From the NCBI RefSeq assembly GCF_000316115.1, contig NZ_JH993797.1:3334486-3398485 (forward strand): a stretch of 64,000 nt of DNA, written 5' to 3'. Below, piece by piece: positions 43,068 to 51,805 of this stretch (position 1 is the stretch's first letter; every line of letters starts with the position of its first letter). The translations under genes and the position numbers were made by a program. Origin of the DNA: Leptolyngbya sp. PCC 7375. Its GTDB lineage: Bacteria; Cyanobacteriota; Cyanobacteriia; Phormidesmidales; Phormidesmidaceae. The notes under the pieces are model-generated. The model ran no database searches and was not told the DNA's origin. It saw only the letters and a list, made by a program, of their open reading frames with translations.

Positions 43068-44864
43068 CTACGGCAAAATATCATCATCGTCTAACCCTGG
43101 GCGAGGCACCGGTACGATGGGTTGCCGGTTTAATTGGCGTAACCAGAACCACCCTGCTACGGCCACAATTAGCGATAGCCAGCCCCCTAAGGAATTGAGC
43201 AATAAGAAACCGCCAACGGCAAACATGGCACCAAAAAGCAGTAGTAGTGACGCCATTACCCGTTTAAACTCTAAACCCAGATTTTGCAACGGTCTTACCC
43301 CTGTACGCTGCCGCTGTTTTTGCCAACCAGGACCGCCGGGACGGACAAGACGATAAAAGTTGTCCAACGTTTCGTCTGATTCTGGGGGGGTAGCAAACAT
43401 AGCGATCACCCAAATCACAGTGGTCATACCGGCCGTGACGAGTAGACGCAAACCAAAGTCATCAATTTGAAACCAAGGTGCACTGCTAGTCAATAAACCA
43501 ATGAGAAATCCAGCAACCATCGAACTTAGTTCTGCTGCCGCATTAATCCGCCACCAAAACCAGCGCAAAATCAGAACTAATCCAGGACCGGTGCCAATGG
43601 CAATCACCAGGCGAAAAACAGTCGCCACATCGGAGGCAAAAAAGGCTGCTGTGGCTCCCAGAGCCGTCACAATTACTGACGTCATGCGACCAACATTGAC
43701 CAATTCAGCCTGGGTAGCGTCTGGATTGATAAAGCGACCGTAGAGATCATTCGTTAAATATGAGGCTCCCCAATTAATTAGCGTTGACACCGTGCTCATA
43801 AAAGCGGCAATCAACGATGCGACCACTAAGCCCAGCAGTACAGGAGGTAAAAAGTCGAGCATTAGCTTGGGATATCCCAATTCGCGATCGGCCAAGTCTG
43901 GATAAATGGCCACAGCAGCCAGCGCCACAATAATCCAGGGCCAGGTGCGAATGACGTAGTGCAAAATATTGAAAAACCAGGCCGCTTTCTCAGCCTCACT
44001 CTCGTTTTTAGCGGCAACCAGACGCTGGATGAATTCTCCACCCCCATCACTACGACGGAATGTCCACCATTGTAAAAAGACGTAGGCCATAAAGGCGCTG
44101 GCTGGAATGCCGGCTACTGTACTCCAGCCGATGCCGCCGTTAAAGGTAATGGGGACAACGCTGAGGATATCGAAGTCGCTGTTGGCTTGAGCTTGATTGA
44201 TCAGGTTTTGCATACCGCCAACGGAGATGACGGATGCGATCGCAACCACAACCGCTCCAAATAGGGCTAAGAAAAACTGGAAAAAGTCCGTAGCAACTAC
44301 ACCCCACAGCCCAGAAAAGCCGGCGTAGAACAGCACCAAAATGCTGACAACAATCACGCTCCAGAGCTTTATGCTCTGATTAGGCTCAATGCCAACACTT
44401 TGCCAAAGCTCCAGAGCATCCACCACTTTGACCATGGCCAACATGGCATAGCCGATACCAATGCAGTTGATGGGTACCGCAAACAGAAATGCCTTCACCC
44501 CTCGCAACAATGCAGCCGTTTTGCCGCCATAGCGGATTTCTGTCAGTTCAGCATCGGTCACCACTTCAGACCGTCGCCACAGTCGGGCAAAGACATAAAT
44601 CATCACCACATGGGCAACGCCAAAGCTCCACCATTCCCAGTTGCCAGCGATGCCACGGGACCCAACCACACCGGCCACATACAGCGGCGTATCAATCGAG
44701 AAGGTGGTGGCTGCCATGCTGGTGCCTGCTAACCACCATGGCAATGACCGACCTGAGACAAAGAAGTCAACCAAACTTCCAGAGGCTTTACGCGATAGGT
44801 AGATGCCTAACACCATCGTAAAGATGAGATAGGCCACCACAATTAGCCAATCAATCAGCAGCAT
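43068..44864 (-). CDS. Sodium:solute symporter (SSS family)
   Basis: 598 residues with about 13 or 14 membrane segments. N-terminal helix 1 with FVSGRSLPWWLAGTSMAATT (SSS signature-like) and a SFMSTVSTLINWGASYLTND-like segment matching the Na+ site helix (IAAFMSTVSTLINWGASYL). The C-terminal extension after residue 450 is poorly conserved. Substrate unknown (sugar, choline or monocarboxylate all occur). Followed downstream by the small membrane protein and GNAT gene. Confidence 0.9.
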   Translation of the reverse strand: MLLIDWLIVVAYLIFTMVLGIYLSRKASGSLVDFFVSGRSLPWWLAGTSMAATTFSIDTPLYVAGVVGSRGIAGNWEWWSFGVAHVVMIYVFARLWRRSEVVTDAELTEIRYGGKTAALLRGVKAFLFAVPINCIGIGYAMLAMVKVVDALELWQSVGIEPNQSIKLWSVIVVSILVLFYAGFSGLWGVVATDFFQFFLALFGAVVVAIASVISVGGMQNLINQAQANSDFDILSVVPITFNGGIGWSTVAGIPASAFMAYVFLQWWTFRRSDGGGEFIQRLVAAKNESEAEKAAWFFNILHYVIRTWPWIIVALAAVAIYPDLADRELGYPKLMLDFLPPVLLGLVVASLIAAFMSTVSTLINWGASYLTNDLYGRFINPDATQAELVNVGRMTSVIVTALGATAAFFASDVATVFRLVIAIGTGPGLVLILRWFWWRINAAAELSSMVAGFLIGLLTSSAPWFQIDDFGLRLLVTAGMTTVIWVIAMFATPPESDETLDNFYRLVRPGGPGWQKQRQRTGVRPLQNLGLEFKRVMASLLLLFGAMFAVGGFLLLNSLGGWLSLIVAVAGWFWLRQLNRQPIVPVPRPGLDDDDILP

Positions 44865-45095
44865 GGGCGTTAATGATGGGAGATTCTGAAGCGACAGCCC
44901 AAATCATCCCACACGGTGATCAACTGTCGCAAAATGGCGTTAAGCAATGTATGACTTGACTCCCTGATGATTCCACTAGGGAATTTTGGGTAAGGTGACG
45001 ATTTTTGTGAAGCTTGCGCTTTTAGAAACTTCAGCATACGAAAATGCCCAATGTTTCGTTGGAGCTGTTCCAGTATTCCTTAAGCGCTAGTGTCT

Positions 45096-45608
45096 ATGTT
45101 TCGTACCACTGTGCTGCTTGTGGGTAGCTTGCTACTAACTGTTCCTGCTGCCATAGCGGAGGGGTTATCTACCTCCAGTCACGATACCTTTGACCGACTA
45201 GAGGATTTAATTATTCCGATCGATGTCGCATCTGGCAGTTGTCCTGATCAAGTCCGTTTTTGGCGGGAAATCCGTCGCGATTTTGAAGCGGGTGAGAGCA
45301 GCGGCATCATGCTTGATGTTGCATCCATCAGTCGCGGAAAAACTGAGTTTATTGATAGCCAGGAGTATTTTGTGACTTTCAAAACGCCCCTGGCACCAGA
45401 GTTTTATACCTGTGTTGGCAGCCTTGGCGAAAGCGACGAACACTATCGGTCTCTGTATCACCTGTGGTTTGAGCAAGGTCATGTTTATTTCCGCTTTGAT
45501 ATTGGTGCGATCGCACCAGAGCCCGACGAAAACTGGTATTTTGCCACCATTACTCATCAAGAAATTGTCGGCCAGTATCCCTATGTTCGCTGGGCCGTTG
45601 GAGACTAG
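45096..45608 (+). CDS. Exported protein, unknown
   Basis: 170 residues. Signal peptide about 1-22 (VLLVGSLLLTVPAAIAEG). The mature part contains a Cys pair (SGSCPDQVRF and EFYTCVGSLG) likely disulfide-bonded, and a Tyr/Phe-rich C-terminus (HVYFRFDIGAIAPEPDENWY). Not recognised. A GTG two codons upstream (45090) is possible. Preceded by 230 bp with no gene. Confidence 0.6.
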   Translation: MFRTTVLLVGSLLLTVPAAIAEGLSTSSHDTFDRLEDLIIPIDVASGSCPDQVRFWREIRRDFEAGESSGIMLDVASISRGKTEFIDSQEYFVTFKTPLAPEFYTCVGSLGESDEHYRSLYHLWFEQGHVYFRFDIGAIAPEPDENWYFATITHQEIVGQYPYVRWAVGD

Positions 45609-45669
45609 TGGTCCGTCAAGACTAAGATTTGGGATCGATGAGAATCGCTTACAACGTGGCTAAACCTTA

Positions 45670-45690
45670 TCACGATTCACGATTCACGAT
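45670..45690. repeat. Short tandem repeat TCACGAT x3
   Basis: Three exact copies of the heptamer TCACGAT followed by a copy of the 11-mer ATTCAAAACTC (45689-45699). A short tandemly repeated sequence of the kind frequent in cyanobacteria, just left of the insertion sequence. Confidence 0.8.
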
Positions 45691-45765
45691 TCAAAACTCA
45701 CCGACTCAATCCCAATTTTTAGCTTTGACGCTGCACTAGATTGGAGTGCTGTGCTAAAAGAAATA

Positions 45766-46793
45766 TAGCGTTTCCCATGCAGATAAGGTAGAACTTTAGT
45801 ATTGCTCAACAGTTTGATTATGTGACGTTATGAAGCCGTATTCAATTGACTTGCGTCAGAAAATTGTGGACTCCTATCTTGCTGGTGGGATTTCTCAACG
45901 TAAACTGGCAGAACACTTCAGAGTGGCTCCCAGCTTTGTGGGTAAATTGCTCAAGCAATATCGAGACACGGGCAGTGTTGCCCCCAAAGTCCGTACTCAG
46001 CAAACGCCGCCAAAACTTAATCCAGAGCAATTAGCAATCCTTGAACAATTGGTTCAGGATCATAATGATGCGACCCTAGCAGAATTACGTGAGCAACTCC
46101 ATGAAGCCACTGGAGTGCTCATTGGCCGGTCCACTGTAGACCGCATGGTAAAACGGCTGAATTTGACCCTTAAAAAAAACACTACATCCCAGTGAAAAGG
46201 AAAGCGACCGTGTCCAGCGTAAACGCTTTGAATACTGGCAATTAGTACAGGGGATTCTAGCCAAAGACCTGATTTTTATCGATGAAGCCGGGATCAATCT
46301 GGCGATGACTCGTTTGTTTGCCAGAGCCCCGAAAGGCCAACGAGCCCATGGCCAACGTCCGAGTAAGCGAGGGAAAAATGTGTCGTTAATCGGAGCCATT
46401 AGCCTGAATCGTGTGATTACTCAACTACCGATTCTGGGGGCAGTCGATGGTATTACCTTCGAGGCCTTCATCTCCCAAAAGCTGGTGCCCAAGTTATGGC
46501 AAGGCGCTTGTGTCATCCTAGACAACTGTAAGATCCATCTCGGAAAAGATGTTGAGGCCATGATTCAAGCGGCTGGAGCTCGACTAATTTATCTGCCGCC
46601 TTACTCTCCTGACTTTTCACCGATTGAAAACTGTTGGTCTAAGATCAAGGCACGGTTACGGGCTATCGGGGCAAGAACCTATCCTGACTTAGAGCAAGCT
46701 CTTGATGACGCCTTTGAAAGTGTGTCATTAGAAGATCTTTTAGGCTGGTTTACACATTGCTGTTATTGCACCTCACTAGACTAGGAAACGCTA
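45766..46793 (+). mobile_element. IS630-family insertion sequence
   Basis: 1,028 bp. Inverted ends TAGCGTTTCC (left) and GGAAACGCTA (right) are flanked by TA on both sides (45764-45765 and 46794-46795), the expected TA target duplication of IS630/Tc1-mariner elements. It encodes one transposase in two frames. The right end is 14 bp from the stop of the TOPRIM gene. Confidence 0.92.
45830..46784 (+). CDS. IS630-family transposase, split by a frame change at an A8 run
   Basis: First frame (45830-46195, 121 residues): N-terminal helix-turn-helix domains (MKPYSIDLRQKIVDSYLAGG, ISQRKLAEHFRVAPSFVGKL). Second frame (to 46784): the DDE catalytic domain with Asp in LIFIDEAG, Asp in VILDNCKIH and Glu in PIENCWSKIK, all intact. 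The frames meet at AAAAAAAA (46172-46179): the first reads LKKNTTSQ then stop; with one A fewer it would read LKKTLHPSE and continue in the second. So it is either a one-base frameshift mutation or a site for slippage giving the full protein. Confidence 0.88.
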
Positions 46794-46807
46794 TAGATAA
46801 TTAAAAA

Positions 46808-47443
46808 CTATATAAATAGTCGTTTTAACCAGTCAGTGAACCTTACCGCAATTTCTGTGTGAGGACGCAGTGCTCGTTTTGTAATTGCTCTTCCTAATGG
46901 CGAGCCAGGTTCATCATGCCACGCCAAATAAGTGTGAATAATAGCTTTGCTTCGATGAACTGATTTGAAAGTTGCCAGGCCTTTCGCCTCCGCTTGTTCA
47001 ACACATTGCTGAGCAAATTGTAGTGACGATGGTTCTGCTAATTCCGTGCAGAAATCTTCTAGCATTCCAGAGTCTTGATTATTTGGCATTAGCCAAAAGC
47101 CTAACTTAGGTTCTTCTAAATCACTTGCTACGAAAGTACCATTTGGAGAAGGATGGGTTGGAAACTCATAGTTGTAGTGACTTAATTTATTTTTTACATT
47201 ATTCCACCGACCTGATAAGGAAGGACTGTCAGCATCAAGCATGACACCTATTACTTCTGGAGGATTAGGACGGCTAATTAGGGCATTCAGCCGCTTCAAT
47301 ACCTTGTCATCAGAACCACATCGGTAAATTCCAAATGTTTCAGGAACCGTATGAGCTATGCAAAGAGACATGACAACATGACAATCATTATCTCCCTCAA
47401 CCAGTAGCACTTTATCGGTATCTTGCTGGCAAATATTACTCAT
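46808..47443 (-). CDS. TOPRIM-fold (DUF3226-like) nuclease partner of AAA ATPase
   Basis: 211 residues. TOPRIM metal motifs are visible: Glu16 in KVLLVEGDNDCHVV and Asp70/Asp72 in VIGVMLDADSP. The rest resembles the DUF3226/DUF4435 type found beside AAA ATPases; I infer a metal-dependent nuclease. It starts 5 bp after the stop of the ATPase gene, so the two form one unit. In PARIS a similar pairing (AriA ATPase, AriB TOPRIM) gives phage defence by abortive infection, while OLD proteins carry both parts in one chain. Gabija's GajA is also ATPase-TOPRIM. Specific membership is not proven. Confidence 0.78.
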   Translation of the reverse strand: MSNICQQDTDKVLLVEGDNDCHVVMSLCIAHTVPETFGIYRCGSDDKVLKRLNALISRPNPPEVIGVMLDADSPSLSGRWNNVKNKLSHYNYEFPTHPSPNGTFVASDLEEPKLGFWLMPNNQDSGMLEDFCTELAEPSSLQFAQQCVEQAEAKGLATFKSVHRSKAIIHTYLAWHDEPGSPLGRAITKRALRPHTEIAVRFTDWLKRLFI

Positions 47444-47448
47444 ACTGA

Positions 47449-48594
47449 CTATCTGACTTCAACGTCCATTTCAATAGAATCGGTCAGGGTTTCAGATGTA
47501 TACTCCGTTGCTTTTATTCGGCCATCTTTTGTATCAAGTCTAAAGAAAGCACCACGTTCAGGGTAATTATTCCAAGCAGTATCAAATCCGGCTAAACAAT
47601 CTCGACTGTGTGTTGTTGCAAATACCTGAACATTAAGCCTTTCTGCTAATTGAAAGACAATATCCCAGACTTTGGGTTGAACCTTCCAATGCAATCCATT
47701 TTCAAATTCATCAATGAGAAGTAAGCCATTTTGAGCATTTACAAGGGCAACTACTATGTGAAATAAACGGGTCATTCCATCTCCCATACTTTTCAGAGGC
47801 AATGGTTCATCTACACCTTCAATTTTTACTAAAGGAATTCGATTATTAGTAAGAGTTCGATTATTAGCTGAACGTCGTTGACTATCTTCTACAAAAGCAA
47901 TCCTTGAAACTCTACTATCGATCAGACCAAGAGCTGATATAACCTCTGACTCCAAGTCAGTTAAACTCGTTAAATCCCAAAGTTCTGCTAATTTCTGATT
48001 AGGCATGTTGTCTGTCGAAACAATTTGCCATTTGTACTTAAACTCAGGTTCCTGATGGCTGTATAGTCTCCTAGATTCTCGTATTCGTATATCTCTGATA
48101 TCTCTACTGTCTAATCTAAAAAGTGTCCTTGTTTTTTCTGCCTCTTCAGCAACAAGGAAAAAATCAATATTAGAAACCTCATCATCTATCTGAAAATCGG
48201 TAACCCGAATTCTCTTTGTGCTACCTTCTGCATCAGAGTTGAACTGGTAAGCAGCTACCCTAATATGAAGCTCTTCATTAGAATTGACTTCTCCAAGAAA
48301 AATACCTGCTTCATCTATTTCAGGTAGCTTATGGCCAAAGAAAAGATGTCTAACAGGATTTCCTAAGAAACCTTGAGGATGGGATTGCGCCTCACTAAAC
48401 CAAGTTTCCTGCCTATACTCAATTAAGTCGAGAAGCACATTAGTAGAAGCATTACTAGCATAGAGTTCCAATGCTTCAAGAAAAGTGCTCTTTCCAGCAT
48501 TATTCTTGCCAACAATTAAGTTGACTCGGCTTAGCTTTCCAACTTCAATATGTTGAAAAAGTCTGAAGTTTCTTACCTGAAAGGAACTTAACAT
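47449..48594 (-). CDS. OLD-like AAA ATPase, first gene of a two-gene module
   Basis: 381 residues. It begins FQVRNFRLFQHIEVGKLSRV, the typical OLD/AAA_15/AAA_21 opening. Walker A is NLIVGKNNAGKSTFLEALEL (Lys35), the signature-like segment is PLKSMGDGMTRLF, Walker B is LLLIDEFENGLH (Asp295, Glu296) and the switch His329 is in FATTHSRDC. The middle (about 60-270) is a variable insert. It is an SMC/ABC-type ATPase expected to act as a sensor or clamp with the TOPRIM protein encoded 5 bp downstream. Confidence 0.88.
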   Translation of the reverse strand: MLSSFQVRNFRLFQHIEVGKLSRVNLIVGKNNAGKSTFLEALELYASNASTNVLLDLIEYRQETWFSEAQSHPQGFLGNPVRHLFFGHKLPEIDEAGIFLGEVNSNEELHIRVAAYQFNSDAEGSTKRIRVTDFQIDDEVSNIDFFLVAEEAEKTRTLFRLDSRDIRDIRIRESRRLYSHQEPEFKYKWQIVSTDNMPNQKLAELWDLTSLTDLESEVISALGLIDSRVSRIAFVEDSQRRSANNRTLTNNRIPLVKIEGVDEPLPLKSMGDGMTRLFHIVVALVNAQNGLLLIDEFENGLHWKVQPKVWDIVFQLAERLNVQVFATTHSRDCLAGFDTAWNNYPERGAFFRLDTKDGRIKATEYTSETLTDSIEMDVEVR

Positions 48595-49059
48595 TGAAAC
48601 TCCTGTAATCCTCTTGAACTGGTTTACAAGTTTACATAGCTTCTATAAGTTCTACCAGGAGTTTTTATTACTCTGCTGTTGAATATCCAAAGCGGCATTA
48701 ATTTTTGGCTTGACGTGAGAAATGCTTAGCGGTACTTTAGTTCTCACGCCCTGCGGGGCAACACTACAAAGCTCAATATTTGGCACCAGCGGCAGGTGCT
48801 GACACACCTAACCGCTGGCTAACCCCCGACTGAGCCAGCAGTCCGAGGCTTGGGATACTTTATCCTATTGCTACCCCGGTTTGCACAGATTATCGGGGTA
48901 GCTAGATTTGAGCTTTGGTTTCTTACCTGAGCGCGTCTGAGGTGCAATTTGTGATTTGTCGCAGATTGTTTTAGGCGTGGTGATGGTTAACAACTCTACG
49001 TTTGGAGACCAAAGCTGATATTTCTTGAGAATACTGGGCGCGCGGCAACCGTTGCGCCT
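48595..49059. other. Intergenic DNA upstream of the ATPase-TOPRIM pair
   Basis: About 465 bp with no intact gene. It should hold the promoter of the ATPase gene, near 48600-48700. An inverted repeat GCTACCCCG/CGGGGTAGC (48870-48878, 48894-48902) is present, along with GC-rich stretches unlike a normal cyanobacterial spacer, suggesting decayed sequence. Confidence 0.4.
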
Positions 49060-49253
49060 GAAACTAATGTGCTGCCTGACTATCAGCATGAGACGGTTCG
49101 CCATATGGTGTTTGGCAGTCTAACTGCAGTGCGGCTCCAGGATTTGCACCAACGGCACTATGCCGAACCTAATGACTGGAGCAGGCCATTTCTACCGGGC
49201 GGCCCAATGAGGTGATGGCAATTTTGACGAAACGGGTTGCGATTCTACCCTAA
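49060..49253 (+). pseudogene. Frameshifted remnant of a small conserved gene
   Basis: One frame reads DYQHETVRHMVFGSLTAVRL then QDLHQRHYAEPNDWSRPFLP, stopping soon after. Another frame, starting near 49202, continues PNEVMAILTKRVAILP to the TAA at 49251. Joined, they resemble a small cyanobacterial family I recall (pattern YQHETVR..VFG...A......LH..GYAEPNDWS.P.PTGRPNEVMAILTKR). A frameshift between the two pieces breaks it. No clear start codon; memory-based match only. Confidence 0.5.
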
Positions 49254-49324
49254 GCAACTGGTATAAAACTACGCTCTCAAGCTAAGGCTATGGGTGGAGG
49301 TATAAATGCAAATGCCTGTCGAAT

Positions 49325-50080
49325 TTAGAAATCTTCTTGTTCGATTTCCTCAATCACCTGTAGCCCTCTAGCATCACCTAAGTTCAAAATCGCCGCTCGG
49401 GCATCATCCCTTACGCCTAAATCCTCATCGTCGGCAAAGGTTTCGAGCAGAGCATCGATGGCAGTTGCATAGACCACGTTATAGGTTAAGTCCTTGCACA
49501 GTTCACCAATGGACCAGGCACAGTTGCTACGCACAATAGCAATTGGGTCATTGCGCATGGTTTTAACCAAGGCTGGAATAGCTTTCAGAATCGCCTCAAA
49601 GCTGATTTTTCCCATTTGGCCTAAGGCACTGGCCGCCCAGAGCCTGACCACAGACATATCATTCTCAATGGCCTCCACCAAGGGCACAACCGCCTTCTCA
49701 TTACGACAGTTACCTAAGGCCCAAACCACAGCTTTACGTACATAGCCATGGGAGTCATTTTGCAATTGCGCAATCAGAGCATCCACAGCCGTCTCACTGG
49801 GATTTCGACCCAGGGCATAGGCCGCATTGACTCGTACCAGAGGGCTTTCGTCACCTAATAGGTCAATCAGACGAGGTATGGCACGGGGCTCTTGAATTTT
49901 ATAGAACGCACGGGCTGCCAACATACGCTGCTGCAAGTCATCCGACTCTAGCAGCGGTAGCATTTGGTCAGGGTTATAGCGAGGTCTATCGTCCTCTAAC
50001 GGAATGTCATCTAAAGGATCGATAGGGGTCTCTAAGCCGACCTCAGTTTCTAAAACCTTGAGAGCATCTATATCGTCCAT
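49325..50080 (-). CDS. HEAT-repeat protein
   Basis: 251 residues. After an acidic N-terminus (about 1-40), PBS-lyase-type HEAT repeats run to the end (RAFYKIQEPRAIPRLIDLLG, VRVNAAYALGRNPSETAVDA, GYVRKAVVWALGNCRNEKAV, VRLWAASALGQM). Similar repeats occur in phycobilin lyases (CpcE/CpcF) and NblB, but catalysis is not implied by repeats alone. I take the ATG at 50080 (MDDIDAL); the frame is open to 50122. Confidence 0.82.
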   Translation of the reverse strand: MDDIDALKVLETEVGLETPIDPLDDIPLEDDRPRYNPDQMLPLLESDDLQQRMLAARAFYKIQEPRAIPRLIDLLGDESPLVRVNAAYALGRNPSETAVDALIAQLQNDSHGYVRKAVVWALGNCRNEKAVVPLVEAIENDMSVVRLWAASALGQMGKISFEAILKAIPALVKTMRNDPIAIVRSNCAWSIGELCKDLTYNVVYATAIDALLETFADDEDLGVRDDARAAILNLGDARGLQVIEEIEQEDF

Positions 50081-50195
50081 GGTTGAAAGAGGAAGGGATA
50101 AAACTGAGGTAATGATCCACATGAACCATTACCCAGCATGCGTTTATAAAAAGTGATTGCCCTCGGACCGCCTTGACAGCGGCCCTTATTACTTT

Positions 50196-51497
50196 TTAAA
50201 GCGCAGACAAAACAGTACGTGCTGCAGCTAACGTATTGGCAATGTCATCATCGGTGTGGGCGAGAGACGTGAATCCAGCTTCAAACTGAGAAGGTGCCAG
50301 GTATACCCCTTGCTCCAACATGCCACGGTGGAAACGGCTGAACTTAGCTAAGTCAGATTGCTTAGCATCGTCATAGTTATGCACAGGTCCTTCAGTGAAG
50401 AACAGGCCAAACATGGCGCTGATGTTGCCACCACAGACAGCATGGCCATTTTCACGGGCAATTTCTAGCAAGCCTGTGATCAACTTGTTGGTTTTTTCTT
50501 CAAGCTGCTCGTAAGCACCAGGGCGACTCAAAATTTCCAGAGTCTTGATACCGGCAGTCATGGCCAGAGGATTACCTGACAAGGTACCAGCCTGATACAC
50601 AGGCCCCGCAGGTGCGATCATTTCCATAATCTCGCGGCGACCACCATAGGCACCCACGGGCAAACCACCGCCAATGATCTTACCCAGGGTGGTCAAATCA
50701 GGAGTGACGCCGAGCTTCTCTTGCACACCACCATAGGCAATGCGAAAACCGGTCATGACTTCGTCAAATACGAGTAATGCACCATCGTCTTGAGTTATTT
50801 CACGCAGCCCCTCAAGGAACCCAGCATCAGGCGTCACAAAGCCAGAGTTACCAACGATGGGCTCCAGAATAACGCCAGCAATTTCACCGGGATTCTGCTC
50901 AAATAGGGATTTGACAGCCTCAAGATCGTTATAAGGCGCAGTCAATGTAGCTGCTGTCGTGCTCTTGGGTACACCAGGAGAGTCCGGTAGACCCAGGGTG
51001 GCTACACCAGACCCTGCCTTGACCAGAAACATACCCGCATGACCGTGATAGCACCCTTCAAACTTGATCACCTTTTCACGCTTGGTGAATGCCCGCATCA
51101 CTCGCAATACCGACATACAGGCTTCGGTACCAGAGTTGACAAAGCGTACCATCTCGATGCTGGGAACAGCGGCAATCACTTTCTCAGCCAGCACATTTTC
51201 CAGGTAGCAGGGTGCACCAAAACTAGTTCCCTTGTGTAGGGCTTCCACCAGGGCTGCATTTACCTCATCATTAGCATGGCCGCAAATAGCAGGCCCCCAA
51301 GTACCGACATAGTCGATGTATTCGTTGCCGTCAACGTCCCAAATATGGGAGCCCTTAACGTGGTCGAAGACAATGGGTTGGCCGCCAACGGACTTAAAAG
51401 CACGCACGGGAGAGTTAACGCCCCCGGGCATTAAGCTTTGGGCAGCCGCGAAAATCTCATCTGATTTTGTCGTTTTTAAAGATGTGGTAGTAACCAA
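50196..51497 (-). CDS. hemL: Glutamate-1-semialdehyde 2,1-aminomutase
   Basis: PLP enzyme making 5-aminolevulinate, the first tetrapyrrole precursor, from glutamate-1-semialdehyde. 433 residues, as expected. The PLP-binding Lys is in TTLGKIIGGGLPVGAYGG, with VFDEVMTGFRIAYGG upstream and RFVNSGTEACMSVLRVMRAF near the substrate site. Start: a TTG at 51497 with AAGGAG six bases upstream; an upstream in-frame start (51575) would add 26 residues without any ribosome site. Feeds chlorophyll, heme and phycobilin synthesis. Confidence 0.97.
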   Translation of the reverse strand: MVTTTSLKTTKSDEIFAAAQSLMPGGVNSPVRAFKSVGGQPIVFDHVKGSHIWDVDGNEYIDYVGTWGPAICGHANDEVNAALVEALHKGTSFGAPCYLENVLAEKVIAAVPSIEMVRFVNSGTEACMSVLRVMRAFTKREKVIKFEGCYHGHAGMFLVKAGSGVATLGLPDSPGVPKSTTAATLTAPYNDLEAVKSLFEQNPGEIAGVILEPIVGNSGFVTPDAGFLEGLREITQDDGALLVFDEVMTGFRIAYGGVQEKLGVTPDLTTLGKIIGGGLPVGAYGGRREIMEMIAPAGPVYQAGTLSGNPLAMTAGIKTLEILSRPGAYEQLEEKTNKLITGLLEIARENGHAVCGGNISAMFGLFFTEGPVHNYDDAKQSDLAKFSRFHRGMLEQGVYLAPSQFEAGFTSLAHTDDDIANTLAAARTVLSAL

Positions 51498-51805
51498 CGG
51501 GCTCTCCTTATGGTTAAAAGTCGTTTGTCGAAGGGGTAGGATGGCGGCCTTACATGGCGGCCATTGTGAAAGCATACGAGTGAAATGCCTGAATCCATAA
51601 TTTAGATGGATACCTCGTCAGGCAACTGATTGCGCCCTTCAGAGCAGCATTAATCAGGGATGGCGAAGATCGCAGTATTCTCAATCGTAGCGTTTGTGAT
51701 TACACCGATTGCAATATGTTAAGGAATGTAGCGAAACAGTAAAAGCCCCCCAACTGCGACAATAGAGCTGCACTGAGCTGCATTGATACTGAACTAACAC
51801 GGATC
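51498..51805. promoter_or_regulatory. Divergent region, hemL / hisIE
   Basis: 308 bp without a gene. It carries the hemL ribosome site (AAGGAG, 51504-51509 on the minus strand), and must hold the promoters of both genes. I see no clear operator. Confidence 0.5.
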
